Of a stretch of DNA of 64,000 bases, positions 17,725 to 26,283 are shown one piece after another. Under the pieces are notes generated by a model that searched no databases, was not told the origin of the DNA, and was given only the letters and a program-made list of their open reading frames with translations. The stretch's first letter is position 1. Each line of letters opens with the position of its first letter. A program made the position numbers and the translations under genes. This DNA is from Erythrobacter sp. (GTDB lineage: Bacteria > Pseudomonadota > Alphaproteobacteria > Sphingomonadales > Sphingomonadaceae), in assembly GCF_024305245.1 (NCBI RefSeq), contig NZ_JAMWYX010000006.1, positions 124,001-188,000 on the forward strand, read 5' to 3'.

Positions 17725-19746
17725 ATGTGCGGCATTCAGAACGTTACCCGCAAGCACGGGACATATTATTTTCGCAGACTCATACGTTTAGGTCCCGATA
17801 AGCCTTTTCGGTTACGCTTCTCGCTCAGAACCACCAGCCGGAAGCGGGCCACTCTGCTGGCGCCGGCCATGACCCTGATTTGCGAACGGCTTGCCATGAA
17901 CATGATCGCCAAGATTGCCGCTGATGGACTGACCGCTACGCAGCGGGCGGAAATCTTTCGCCGGCAGATGCTGGTCGAGCGCGACCGGCTCGAGGTCATG
18001 CATGCGCAACTTCATCTCCTGCCGCCAGAGGATCATGACGACATCGACAATGCGCTCTCGCTGCGTCTGGGTGCCAGCGAGTTGGCGGCGATGGATGGAG
18101 CAAGCAAAGGCAAAGTGGAGGATTTCCTGGTCGCCAGAATTGATCCGGAGGCCGACGATGAGCCAATCGTGGTCATGGCATGGTCGGACTTGGCCGTCTC
18201 AATCGCGCAGGACGGGGCCGAGGAGGCGGCAATCGCTCGTCTCGCTGAAATCGGCGTCGAACAATCTGCCCTGCGCGAGGCAATGGCCCGCAAAGTCGTA
18301 AATCAGGCGCGGATCGAGGCCATTCGGGAGTTTAGGCAGGTTTTGAGCAATCCCGGTGCCGCCTACGCCCCTGTCCCTGTGGCGGGGTATGAGCAGCCGG
18401 CGCAGCCCCCGTTGAATGCGTCGGCACCGCATATAGCACCAGCACCGGCTGCACCGACCGTTGCTGGGCCTTGGGCGACGATGGCGCCGACCGCAGCGGT
18501 CGAAAAATTCTTCGAGCATAATCCGCGCACCGGTGGGAAGGATGGCAAATCCCGCCGGAAGAGCGGGGAACCCTGGACGAACAAGACACGGGAGCAATTC
18601 AGGCTGCCAGCTCTGCTGCTCGAGCAAGTCATGCACGGCCAGCCCTTGGCCACCGTCACCCATGATCATTTCGTCCAGCTCAATAACTGCTTTGAGGCGC
18701 TGCATGGTCCCTCGTTCCGCAAATCGCCCAAGCATCGGGAAATGACGATTTGGCAAATCGTGGAGGAAACCGGCGAACGCGTTCGGCAGGGTGAAGAGGC
18801 CATTGCCAAGGCTGCGAGGCGTAAGGACAAAGGCGGGACTGTCGAGATGCCTGCCGGCGCGCTAACCAAGGATCAGCTCGGTCTCGGTCTCAGCACGACG
18901 AACCGCCACTGGGGCTTCCTGCGCCAGCTCACCACTTGGTTCATCAAGCACCATCCTCTGAGCCCGCTCGACTATAGCGCGTTCATAGAGAACGATGATC
19001 GCAATGCCCGTGACCAGCGCGACGCTTACACCGAAGAACAGGGTAGGATACTGTTCAGCCTTCCGCCGTGGACTGGGTCAAAATCCTTGGCTCGCCGTAT
19101 GCAGCCGGGGAGTTTGCTCGTCCATAGTGCTTGGTATTTCGTGCCCCTGATCGGCTGGTATACCGGAATGCGGCGGGAGGAGATTTGCGGCCTCCTGCTC
19201 GATGATATCGAAGTCGTTGATGGGCATTGGCAATTCGACATTCGCCCTACGAAAATCCGGCGCCTCAAGACGATTACATCGGCCCGCAAATTGCCATTCG
19301 CGAGCGAGCTGATCCGCCTTGGGCTGCCGGATTACGTGACTGCATTGCACGCAGCCGGCGAAACCCTGTTGTTCCCCGAACTCGCCGCGGAAAGCGGAAA
19401 GGGCACCATGGGGGATGGTTACTACAAGACTATCTGGACCAAAATCGCAGACGCGCTGCCATTCTTGAAAGCGGGCCAGGCCACCCACTCCTTCAGACAC
19501 ACGGTCATAAACGCAATGAAAGGGGCCGAAGTGATGCCTGAATTGAGGGCAGACTTCGCAGGGCACAAGCTTTCGAGCGAAACCGAGGGGCGCTATTCGA
19601 AGGCGCATATGGCATTGCTGCGGAAGGCTGCCAAAGCGATCCCTAACGTAACCGAACACCTCGAACCTTTTCCGATCACACTGCTTCCCGCTCGCCTGCG
19701 TGCACCGAGAAAGGCAAGAGCGTCAAGGCAGTCAAAGTCGACCTGA
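17725..19746 (+). CDS. Large tyrosine recombinase / site-specific integrase
   Basis: This 673-aa protein has a C-terminal phage-integrase catalytic domain. The visible catalytic residues are Arg483 (YTGMRREEICG), the H-x-x-R box as His588/Arg591 (THSFRHTVIN), the GHK turn just after, and the nucleophile Tyr624 (EGRYSK). The N-terminus MCGIQNVTRKHGTYYFRR resembles the short DNA-contacting segment of large proteobacterial integrases, followed by a proline/alanine-rich linker at ~residues 220-260. The ATG at 17725 has AGGAGA 8 bases upstream and is preferred over the GTG at 17701. The catalytic set is complete, so it may be active. No obvious tRNA att site was found beside it. Confidence 0.92.
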   Translation: MCGIQNVTRKHGTYYFRRLIRLGPDKPFRLRFSLRTTSRKRATLLAPAMTLICERLAMNMIAKIAADGLTATQRAEIFRRQMLVERDRLEVMHAQLHLLPPEDHDDIDNALSLRLGASELAAMDGASKGKVEDFLVARIDPEADDEPIVVMAWSDLAVSIAQDGAEEAAIARLAEIGVEQSALREAMARKVVNQARIEAIREFRQVLSNPGAAYAPVPVAGYEQPAQPPLNASAPHIAPAPAAPTVAGPWATMAPTAAVEKFFEHNPRTGGKDGKSRRKSGEPWTNKTREQFRLPALLLEQVMHGQPLATVTHDHFVQLNNCFEALHGPSFRKSPKHREMTIWQIVEETGERVRQGEEAIAKAARRKDKGGTVEMPAGALTKDQLGLGLSTTNRHWGFLRQLTTWFIKHHPLSPLDYSAFIENDDRNARDQRDAYTEEQGRILFSLPPWTGSKSLARRMQPGSLLVHSAWYFVPLIGWYTGMRREEICGLLLDDIEVVDGHWQFDIRPTKIRRLKTITSARKLPFASELIRLGLPDYVTALHAAGETLLFPELAAESGKGTMGDGYYKTIWTKIADALPFLKAGQATHSFRHTVINAMKGAEVMPELRADFAGHKLSSETEGRYSKAHMALLRKAAKAIPNVTEHLEPFPITLLPARLRAPRKARASRQSKST

Positions 19747-19797
19747 GGCAAATTCCTCCTACGAAAAGAAAGCCACATCGCTCCCAAGCATCTCGCA

Positions 19798-20073
19798 ATG
19801 GCGAACTTGGTGATCTTCCTTTCGCTGCTGCTGGCGATCGTCGGCCTGTTCGTCATGGTGGCCGCGCCGGCCTTGGCGATCGAGCTCTGGGTTTTTCCAT
19901 CAGATCTCATCTCGACGTGGCCGACCCTAAGCAATGAGCAGGCGGGAATTGCCGACCTGCTGAAGATCGCCGTGTTCATCAGCACGATGGGGGTGACCAC
20001 CGGAGCGCTGGCAGGCGGACTGCAACGCCGTCAGGTCTTGCGCCCAATGGCGCTGTTGCGAACCGAAGTCTGA
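19798..20073 (+). CDS. Small membrane protein, hypothetical
   Basis: This is a 91-aa protein with two or three hydrophobic segments (LVIFLSLLLAIVGLFVMVAA; ISTMGVTTGALAGGL). I recognise no family. It starts about 50 bases after the integrase and is followed 95 bases later by an MscS-like channel gene. The ribosome-binding site is weak. It could be cargo carried with the integrase. Confidence 0.5.
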   Translation: MANLVIFLSLLLAIVGLFVMVAAPALAIELWVFPSDLISTWPTLSNEQAGIADLLKIAVFISTMGVTTGALAGGLQRRQVLRPMALLRTEV

Positions 20074-20167
20074 GTGAAGCTCGCGGAGCCGCGCGCTGGT
20101 GCGGCGGCAAGGTGCGCGTAAACGGCACATCTGGCGCCCAGCCGCCGAGCCATTTAAAGGCTTTCGC

Positions 20168-20989
20168 ATGACCTTTCCGCTTTCCGCTCAATCTTCGCTT
20201 CCCGACCTGCTCGCTTCGATTGCACTGCTTTCGGCTCTAATGCTCGTGGGGTGGATTACGCGGCGCGCGTTGAAGGCTCGTGCCGATCTACCCCCTCAGG
20301 CTGCGCGCCGGTGGAGCGCCAATATGCGCAATGCGCTGCTGCTCGTCGCGATGGTGGGGCTGCTGATGATTTGGGCGCCGCAGCTGCGAACCTTCGCGCT
20401 CTCACTAACAGCGGTGGCCGTGGCGGTCGTTGTTGCGACCAAGGAGCTGATCCTTTGCCTTTCGGGGTCTGCGTTTCGCACCTTCAACCGCGCCTATACC
20501 ATCGGCGACATAATCGAGATCGGCGAATATCGCGGCGAGGTGCTCGACATCAACCTGCTCGCCTCGCGTCTGAGGGAGATTGACCGCCGCGAAGATTCGA
20601 TCCGGCCGCTCAAGCAGACCGCGGTGGTGCCGCACAGCCTGCTGTTTTCAACCCCCGTGCGGATCGTAGCGAGGGCAGGTTCCCTTCCCGAGCATGTGTT
20701 CTACCTCGTTTTCGAGACGAAGCTGAACCTCTTCTCTCGACTGGAGGAGATCCAGTCAACGGCCTGCTTGGCTTACGACAAAAGCGCTTCACGGCTCAGC
20801 ACCGAAGAACCCGAACGCGCCGAGGCTGTCGCTGTGTCGATCAAGACGACCGAACTTGGAAGGCAGAAGCTGGAATTCGCCTTCAGGTCGCGGCTTGAAG
20901 ACGCAGCCACCATCGAGAATGTGATCGGCTCGACGGTTGGTTCGTGGGTCATGTCCCAGTATGAAGAGGAGACGGCCGCCGAGACTTGA
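20168..20989 (+). CDS. MscS-family mechanosensitive channel-like protein
   Basis: This 273-aa protein has three N-terminal membrane segments followed by a soluble beta-rich domain. The third segment and following region (ALSLTAVAVAVVVATKELIL, then FNRAYTIGDIIEIGEYRGEV) correspond to the MscS pore helix and beta domain, in which 'F.ry.vGD.V.i.g..G.V' is the family signature. It would act in the inner membrane in osmotic release. The start at 20168 follows an AAAGG; the longer frame upstream is very basic and unlike an MscS N-terminus. Confidence 0.82.
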   Translation: MTFPLSAQSSLPDLLASIALLSALMLVGWITRRALKARADLPPQAARRWSANMRNALLLVAMVGLLMIWAPQLRTFALSLTAVAVAVVVATKELILCLSGSAFRTFNRAYTIGDIIEIGEYRGEVLDINLLASRLREIDRREDSIRPLKQTAVVPHSLLFSTPVRIVARAGSLPEHVFYLVFETKLNLFSRLEEIQSTACLAYDKSASRLSTEEPERAEAVAVSIKTTELGRQKLEFAFRSRLEDAATIENVIGSTVGSWVMSQYEEETAAET

Positions 20990-21410
20990 GGCACCTCTTA
21001 AGCCACTGGCGCCAACAGCCAATCGCAATAGACCGACAGCCTCACGCCGCCTGTTGCAGACGCAACTCAGCGGTGGCGAGGTATTGGTGTTGATAGCTGT
21101 AGCCAAGGCTCGGCAAACCTATCGTGGCAGGGTCCGGCCTCCTTCTGCCAGAATGCATCCGGGTTCGAGCGTCGCTCATCTGCCCAAGTGGACGCTTATC
21201 CGAAATTGGCGCAGTCCTGCCGATCGGGATTGAATTTGCATTCTGTCGCCTTAAAGGCGTCGGATATCAGCTACGCTGCGGCCAATTCGATACCGGATTA
21301 TGGTCGGGCGAACACATTTTTGGCGGATGGGGATCGTCTGCCGGACCGCTTGGCGAGGCTATGCTTCTCCTTGATTGCCGCTTGTCCTCGTCCCTTGAAG
21401 GGATGACGAT
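20990..21410. other. Intergenic, no convincing gene
   Basis: These 420 bases lie between the MscS-like gene and the BLUF gene. Short open frames are present but have poor starts and no recognisable product. The last bases carry GAAGGGA (21397-21403), a good ribosome-binding site for the BLUF gene. The promoter of the photoreceptor gene presumably lies here but is not evident. Confidence 0.4.
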
Positions 21411-22463
21411 ATGTTGGCGCAAGGGGCCAAGAGCAAACAGGGTGCAGCGGATTGGATCAGCTGCCTGACCTACAAGAGCGTCGCTACCGCCGCGCCGCGT
21501 CCCGGCGATCTTGATCTGCTGGCGTCCAAAGCGCGGGCGCGTAATCGCAGCCTCGACGTGACCGGCATGCTGCTGTTCGAGGAAGGATGCTTCTTGCAGA
21601 CCCTCGAAGGACCGCCTGCAGCACTGGAGACATTGTGGTCCGCCATCAAGCGGGATGGGCGCCACAGTCAGATCGAATTACTCAGCGAGCATATGGTTAC
21701 GGCCCGGCTGTTTTCCGACTGGAATATGTTGCTCGACCGTCGGAACGGCGACAGGCTGCTGAAAGCCGCTGACACATCAACCATTCCTCCGGCCATGGCT
21801 GAGCAAATTGCGGGGCTGGTGGAACTGGCGCTCAACGCCGATGATCTTGCCCTCAATGCCGTGATAGCATCCCTTGCCGATCAAGGCTGGACCAACGATG
21901 CCATTTTGACATTGCTGATTGAACCGGCCGCGCGGTCGCTGGGCAATGCTTGGCTGGACGATCGATGCAGCGAGCTCGACCTGACGATCGCGCTCAGCAT
22001 GTTGCAGCTTGCCGGCCACGCGGTGCGTTACAACACGTCGCCGCAAACGATCCGCAACAGTCGCTACCGGATCCTGCTGGCAACCGCGCCGGGCGAAAAG
22101 CACATGCTGGGCACCACGCTGCTGGCCGACCAGTTTCTTGCCGCCGGATGGCAGGTCGATCTTGCATTCCCTCAGAGCGAAGAAGCGCTCAGCAATCAGA
22201 TGAGCGCGCAGCACCCCCATGCGGTCGATATCGGTCTATCCGATGCCTTGCCGCGCCACCATGCGATTGCCCAGTTGCGCAGCACAATCGAACAAAGCCG
22301 CCTTGTGTCCCCCCAGCATCCGACGGTGATCTCGGTCGGCGGACGACTGTTTGCTGAAGCTGCCGCGACCGCCATGTCGGTTGGGGCGGACCATGCACGC
22401 AAGGGCATTGCTGGGACGAGCATCGCCCTTGCCGAACTGGTCCGGCAAAATCGCAAGGACTGA
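21411..22463 (+). CDS. AppA-type photoreceptor: BLUF domain plus B12/SCHIC-like domain
   Basis: This 350-aa protein has an N-terminal BLUF blue-light (FAD) domain and a C-terminal cobalamin-binding-like domain. All key BLUF residues are present and, counting from this start, fall at the same numbers as in Rhodobacter AppA: Tyr21, Asn45, Gln63, Trp104 and Met106. Residues ~110-215 form a helical linker that resembles the four-helix part of B12 photoreceptors (ALNAVIASLADQGW..LLIEPAARSLGNAW). The last domain has GEKHMLG with His231, an E-x-H-x-x-G variant of the B12 ligand motif, followed by LADQFLAAGWQVDLAFP. AppA uses such a domain to sense haem/redox and to sequester the PpsR repressor of photosynthesis genes. 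No photosynthesis genes are in the window. Confidence 0.92.
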   Translation: MLAQGAKSKQGAADWISCLTYKSVATAAPRPGDLDLLASKARARNRSLDVTGMLLFEEGCFLQTLEGPPAALETLWSAIKRDGRHSQIELLSEHMVTARLFSDWNMLLDRRNGDRLLKAADTSTIPPAMAEQIAGLVELALNADDLALNAVIASLADQGWTNDAILTLLIEPAARSLGNAWLDDRCSELDLTIALSMLQLAGHAVRYNTSPQTIRNSRYRILLATAPGEKHMLGTTLLADQFLAAGWQVDLAFPQSEEALSNQMSAQHPHAVDIGLSDALPRHHAIAQLRSTIEQSRLVSPQHPTVISVGGRLFAEAAATAMSVGADHARKGIAGTSIALAELVRQNRKD

Positions 22464-22469
22464 TTTGGT

Positions 22470-22615
22470 CGGCGGTGACGTCGTGAATTTTTGAAAGGGT
22501 TCGGTATTCGGTGGGCAAGGCGCTCCCGGCTGTAATGCCGGACGGAGCACGAAATAGATGCCATGCATGCGATCCCGGTTTATGCGACGAGCGTGAGTCA
22601 GGCAGTTCGCACCTC
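22470..22615 (+). ncRNA. Possible decayed cobalamin (B12) riboswitch
   Basis: Several blocks occur in riboswitch order: AAAGGG then CGGTG (22494-22512), CGGCTGTAATGCCGG resembling the ACTGTAA..CGG block, GGAGCACG, AGATGCCATG resembling ATGCCACTG, and GTGAGTCAGGCAGTT resembling the B12 box AGYCAGGAGACC. The canonical GGGAA and the full B12 box are altered, so if real it is divergent or eroded. It lies immediately after the B12-domain photoreceptor gene and about 280 bases before the XRE regulator. This is pattern recognition only; a covariance-model search would decide. Confidence 0.3.
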
Positions 22616-22859
22616 CCGAAAGCAGTCTTTCGATTTTCCACCCACATGCTGCCGCTCGCGAGCGCATCGGCAAATCCCGAAAGCCGAGAGGCTGCTATCG
22701 CGGCAATGAGACGAAAAGCTGACAGGCAGGAAACGACCCCAAGATGGACGCCCGTCCGTTTGCAGGGACTACGCACGATCTGGCCCACGTGCCGCCCGAA
22801 GAAACGGCACGCTTGGACATACCGGTATTGCTAAAGCAACATTCACTTTCCCACTTTTT

Positions 22860-22877
22860 TGTTGTGTTAACGCAACA
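22860..22877. promoter_or_regulatory. Palindromic operator in front of the XRE regulator gene
   Basis: TGTTGTGTTAACGCAACA is an 18-base palindrome with one mismatched pair, centred on GTTAAC. A further half-site, AGCAACATT, lies about 35 bases upstream. The position, 20 bases before the regulator's start, suits autoregulation by the XRE protein. Confidence 0.55.
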
Positions 22878-22896
22878 TTTCATGCATGTCGTCATC

Positions 22897-23142
22897 ATGA
22901 CGAGGGAAATTCACAATCGAATCGCCATGTTTCGGGCCGATGCGGGGATGACCCGCCGAGAGCTAGCCGATGCCGTGGGGGTCAATCCCCAGACCATCGG
23001 CTTCCTCGAACGCGGCGACTACAAGCCCAGCCTTGAACTGGCGCTGTCGATTGCCGAAGTGTTCGGCGTGTCTGTGGAACTGCTGTTTTCATTCGAACCG
23101 TTCCCCTCGCTCTCGCAGGCATTGCAGAAAGGGCGCGAATGA
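22897..23142 (+). CDS. XRE/Cro-type HTH transcriptional regulator
   Basis: This is a small (81-aa) helix-turn-helix protein: RIAMFRADAGMTRRELADAV..VNPQTIGFLERGDYKPSLELALSIAEVF matches the XRE fold over nearly its full length, resembling the YozG/YgzD type of minimal regulator. The frame is open back to 22744 but would run through the palindromic operator, so the start is 22897 or the ATG at 22882; neither has a clear ribosome-binding site and the mRNA may be leaderless. The stop overlaps the start of the membrane-protein gene by 4 bases. Together they look like a regulator/membrane-protein module. Confidence 0.85.
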   Translation: MTREIHNRIAMFRADAGMTRRELADAVGVNPQTIGFLERGDYKPSLELALSIAEVFGVSVELLFSFEPFPSLSQALQKGRE

Positions 23143-23636
23143 TGGCTTACGGCAAGAACGAAACCGCAGAGCGGATCAGGCAGCTACTCAAGCGGCCGCG
23201 CAATCTGGCGCTGACGGGGCCGTTGATGTCGATCATTGTCAACGCCTTCCTCGTGCTGGTTGCCATCGCCGGACTGGTCGCGGTGGCAAACGGGGTGAAG
23301 GCCGGGCAACAGCTGGTGTTCGCGGCAATGGTTTGGTCGACCACCCACACATTGATCGTCAGGGCCAAGCACGGCGGCAACGAGCCGCTAGACGAACGGG
23401 AACGCGCTCTCGCGACCGAAGCGGCGGCCGTTGGCGGCTACACGACCAGCCTTCTGGCGGCCATCTGGTGCTTACTATTGGGAATCTTTGCTGATTACGG
23501 GATGTGGTTTCCCCAAAGTGCAAAGGAATGGCTACCGCTTGGCTATTTCATGATTGGCCTGATGACCCAGACCACCAACATAGCGACAGCTTGGCGCACG
23601 CCTCCTTATGCGGCGGAGCTGCTCGACGAGGAATGA
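23139..23636 (+). CDS. Membrane protein coupled to the XRE regulator
   Basis: This is a 165-aa protein with four hydrophobic segments (SIIVNAFLVLVAIAGLVAVA; TSLLAAIWCLLLGIFADYG and two others) and a charged N-terminus. No enzyme motif is visible. Minimal XRE proteins are often encoded with such a small membrane protein in Sphingomonadales and other bacteria, where the membrane partner may control or be controlled by the regulator. The start ATG overlaps the regulator stop (ATGATG). Confidence 0.75.
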   Translation: MMAYGKNETAERIRQLLKRPRNLALTGPLMSIIVNAFLVLVAIAGLVAVANGVKAGQQLVFAAMVWSTTHTLIVRAKHGGNEPLDERERALATEAAAVGGYTTSLLAAIWCLLLGIFADYGMWFPQSAKEWLPLGYFMIGLMTQTTNIATAWRTPPYAAELLDEE

Positions 23637-23660
23637 GGCGCCCGCCGTTCTGGATCGGAA

Positions 23661-23701
23661 ATTGCAGAAGGGACGCGAATGATGGCTTATGGGAAGAACG
23701 A
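23661..23701 (+). pseudogene. Remnant of a second copy of the XRE/membrane-protein junction
   Basis: These 41 bases repeat 23121-23161 with about five mismatches, exactly 540 bases downstream. The copied part is the 3' end of the XRE gene and the first codons of the membrane-protein gene (AFGKNE/AYGKNE-like start), after which similarity stops. It is therefore the remnant of a former tandem duplication of the module. Confidence 0.7.
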
Positions 23702-23794
23702 GCTGATTACCCGGATAAATTGGGTTGAGGCGGTCCGCGGCTGACGGCAGCAATCCACCATCGGCCGTGACCTTCGGAGGATCTCGCGAAGAGA

Positions 23795-24217
23795 TCACGG
23801 CGCCGGATATGCCTCGCGCATATATGCCACAGATTCTCGAACAAGCTCTTCGAGAACCTCTTCGTCCACATCGGAGAGCCGTTTCACGTAGAGGCACGAC
23901 TTGCCGGTTTTGTGCTTTCCGAGCCTATCCATCAGCGGCTGATGGCGGGGAAAGCCGCCCATAATGTAAAGCGTCAACGCGGTCGCTCTCGGCGAAAACC
24001 CGGTAATGAACCACTCGCCTTCGCGCCCGCTCTCATACTTGTATCGATAGCTGCCGAAACCGACCATCGAGGCGCCCCACATCCGTGGCTCCTCCTTTGT
24101 CACGCGCTTCATCATTGTGCAGACCCGCTCAGCATCGATGCGCCGTGCGTCGTCCTGCACGCTGCCGAGAAACTCTTCCACACTCGACCCGTCAGGCTTC
24201 GTTTTTTGCTCCACCAT
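23795..24217 (-). CDS. DUF1801 domain protein
   Basis: This 140-aa protein matches DUF1801 (YdhG/YjhX-like fold): SSVEEFLGSVQDDARRIDAE, MWGASMVGFGSYRYKYESG and TLYIMGGFP then LGKHKTGKSCLYVKRLSDVD. The start at 24217 has AGGAGAG six bases upstream. The function of the family is unknown. It is encoded opposite to its neighbours. Confidence 0.85.
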   Translation of the reverse strand: MVEQKTKPDGSSVEEFLGSVQDDARRIDAERVCTMMKRVTKEEPRMWGASMVGFGSYRYKYESGREGEWFITGFSPRATALTLYIMGGFPRHQPLMDRLGKHKTGKSCLYVKRLSDVDEEVLEELVRESVAYMREAYPAP

Positions 24218-24276
24218 TGCGCTCTCCTGCGACACAGTGACGAGGGTGATCCACAATAAGGCAGCGGCAGCCGATG

Positions 24277-24400
24277 TCCAATTCCTAGGCCGCTGTGGTC
24301 ATGCCCAACCACCCTCCGCGATCCTGAAATCTGCCGGGCAGCTTCACCCGCCTTTTCGCGGGAGGTTGAAACTCTGAAATCGACCCCGTTGAAGACATTG
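24277..24400. repeat. Degenerate interspersed intergenic repeat, copy 1
   Basis: The segment carries GCCGGGCAGCTTC, then TTTTCGCG, CTGAAA and TCGACCCC in order. The same blocks recur at 24640-24790 and 31620-31745, and partly at 22620-22745, 26575-26655 and 33005-33140. All copies lie between genes and are too eroded for clear ends. Confidence 0.45.
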
Positions 24401-24450
24401 CTTATCCAAGCTAATCTGGACACCATCGACCAGGAAGCGGGGAGCCAAAT

Positions 24451-24636
24451 ATGTCATTAGTCGAACGGCTTGAAGTGATTTATCCAATGTTCATTGGCGC
24501 GACTTTGGCGTTCGGCTTCTGCTCTTTCGTTTGGGGAGTTGAGGGAGCGCAAGATGCAGTGCTTTGGACTTCTGTCGGCTGGGTTGTGTGCTGGTGTTGG
24601 TCACGCCTTCTCCGTCAGAAAGATGCGCTCGCCTGA
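24451..24636 (+). CDS. Small membrane protein, hypothetical
   Basis: This is a 61-aa open frame with two hydrophobic stretches (IYPMFIGATLAFGFCSFVWG and VLWTSVGWVVCWCW). A GGGGAG lies about 8 bases before the ATG. No family is recognised. It sits between two degenerate repeats and could be real or chance. Confidence 0.35.
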   Translation: MSLVERLEVIYPMFIGATLAFGFCSFVWGVEGAQDAVLWTSVGWVVCWCWSRLLRQKDALA

Positions 24637-24639
24637 TTC

Positions 24640-24790
24640 AGGCTTCGACTGCTGCCATTCCGAAGTCCACCCAACCCCGGTCATGAGCGGGGTCGGTGGG
24701 CAGACCCGAAAGCCGCCGGGCAGCTTCAAGGGGTTTTTCGCCAGCAGCCGACATTCTGAAAGCGACCCCTGTGCAGACATTCACGCCGAT
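24640..24790. repeat. Degenerate interspersed intergenic repeat, copy 2
   Basis: It contains CTGCCATTCCGAAG, an internal CCCCGGTCATGAGCGGGG hairpin, GCCGGGCAGCTTC, TTTTTCGCC and GCCGACATTCTGAAAGCGA (24747 on). It shares block order with copy 1 and copy 3. GCCGACATTC also occurs at 56824 and 62433. Confidence 0.5.
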
Positions 24791-24804
24791 GGCATAGTTC
24801 ATTG

Positions 24805-25191
24805 ATGGAACTGTTAGGCTTGGTCGGCAGCGTAGCGGCTGGGTTGTGGTTGATTGGCACGGGAGCCTTCATGGCTTTGCGGCCGGAGCGTACCCTGCAT
24901 GTGCTAAGCCTCACGGCATCAACTCGAACGATCAACAATTTCGAGCAGGGGCTTCGCCTCAGCGGGGGGCTGGCACTGCTTCTACGTGCTCCCGCGTCAA
25001 AGTTGCCGCAGACATTTGAGGTCGCAGGATGGTTCATCGTGCTCTCTTCGCTGGTTCTGCTTGTCCTTCCGCTCCGCTGGCACGCTGACTACGCATGCTG
25101 GTGGGCCGACCGCCTTGCACCCGCCGCTGTTCGAGCAGTTGCGCCATTTTCAGCGCTTGCTGGCCTTGGACTGATTTATGTCGCCGCGTAA
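24805..25191 (+). CDS. Hypothetical membrane protein
   Basis: This 128-aa protein has three or four hydrophobic segments: ELLGLVGSVAAGLWLIGTGA, a short one around LSGGLALLLRA, and WFIVLSSLVLLVLPLRW, then AVAPFSALAGLGLIYVAA. It resembles small uncharacterised membrane proteins of sphingomonads; no function is visible. The ATG at 24805 is preferred to the TTG three bases earlier. Confidence 0.6.
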   Translation: MELLGLVGSVAAGLWLIGTGAFMALRPERTLHVLSLTASTRTINNFEQGLRLSGGLALLLRAPASKLPQTFEVAGWFIVLSSLVLLVLPLRWHADYACWWADRLAPAAVRAVAPFSALAGLGLIYVAA

Positions 25192-25490
25192 ATTTCGGGC
25201 ACGTCTGCTCCCCACCCAGTTGCAGTCGCCGTTGACAAATCCATAGTGCGACAAAAGCTGACGCTTGCTATGCCGCCAAATCGTCACCCGCGGGCCTAGC
25301 GAAGGCGCTATCGGAAAGATCAACCTTCACCGATCCGTCCCGCTCGCAGACGCCGTCAGTCTCTGCTTTCGTTCATTCTCCCTCGCGTGAGAGCAGCTGT
25401 GGATCTGCGTGATGTGGACGGCATTCTTCCCACGCACATTCACCTCCGAACTGAGGATCGTGGAACAAGCCGGGCGAGGGGCGCGTTGAT
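25192..25490. other. Intergenic, no gene seen
   Basis: About 300 bases precede the PAP2 gene. A TTGACA hexamer at 25232 has no good -10 partner at 16-18 bases. GAGGGG near 25475 serves as ribosome-binding site for the next gene. Nothing else is supported. Confidence 0.4.
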
Positions 25491-26204
25491 GTGCCGGTGC
25501 AAACAGGTAGCAATCATTTCCTTGTCTGGCGCGAACGGTTCCAGTTCTGGACGCTCGCGGGACTTGCCGCGATCGCAGCGGCCATCTGGGGTTTTATCGA
25601 ACTTGCCGAAGCGGTGCTTGAGGGCGAAAGCCACGCACTCGATACCCGCCTGCTCCTGGCGCTGCGGAACCCGGAGGACATCTCCGACCCGATCGGGCCG
25701 GGCTGGATAGAGGAGGTTGGTCGCGACTTCACCGCGTTGGGCGGAGTCGGGGTCCTAACCCTCCTGACACTTGCTGTGGCAGGCTACTTCCTGCTCAACG
25801 GCAAGCGCCGCGCTATGTGGCTGATGCTGGCGGCTGTGGGCAGCGGCCTGCTCGTGAGCACGCTGCTCAAGCAGGGTTTCGATCGGCCGCGTCCCGACCT
25901 CGTCCCGCACGGATCGATCGTTTACACATCGAGCTTCCCGAGCGGCCATTCGATGCTCGCGGCGGTGACCTACCTGACGTTGGCTGCGCTGTTGGTGCGG
26001 GTCCAGCCCAACAGGGCGCTCAAGTCATACTTTCTGGTGCTTGCGGTGCTTCTGACGCTCGCGGTCGGCATCAGCCGTGTCTATCTCGGAGTTCACTGGC
26101 CCTCCGACGTGCTCGCCGGATGGACGGTGGGTGCATCTTGGGCGCTGATGTTCTGGCTGATCGCCCGCCGACTGGAACGACGCGGGCAGATCGAGAGCGA
26201 GTAA
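25491..26204 (+). CDS. PAP2-family membrane phosphatase
   Basis: This 237-aa protein has six membrane segments and the full PAP2 triad: KQGFDRPRP (K-x6-R-P), PSGHSM and SRVYLGVHWPSDV (S-R-x5-H-x3-D). Such enzymes dephosphorylate lipid phosphates such as undecaprenyl pyrophosphate or phosphatidate/phosphatidylglycerol phosphate at the periplasmic face. The start is a GTG with GAGGGG about 10 bases upstream. It appears to be transcribed alone. Confidence 0.92.
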   Translation: MPVQTGSNHFLVWRERFQFWTLAGLAAIAAAIWGFIELAEAVLEGESHALDTRLLLALRNPEDISDPIGPGWIEEVGRDFTALGGVGVLTLLTLAVAGYFLLNGKRRAMWLMLAAVGSGLLVSTLLKQGFDRPRPDLVPHGSIVYTSSFPSGHSMLAAVTYLTLAALLVRVQPNRALKSYFLVLAVLLTLAVGISRVYLGVHWPSDVLAGWTVGASWALMFWLIARRLERRGQIESE

Positions 26205-26283
26205 CAAAAGCGGCTTGGCGGCTTCGAGCAGAAGCGGGCGATCAATCAGGCAGCCGCGAATGACAGGTGTGGGTTGAAAGCGG

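Noticed and set aside
25232..25260. A sigma-70 promoter starting with TTGACA before the PAP2 gene
   Set aside because: No acceptable -10 hexamer lies 16-18 bases downstream.
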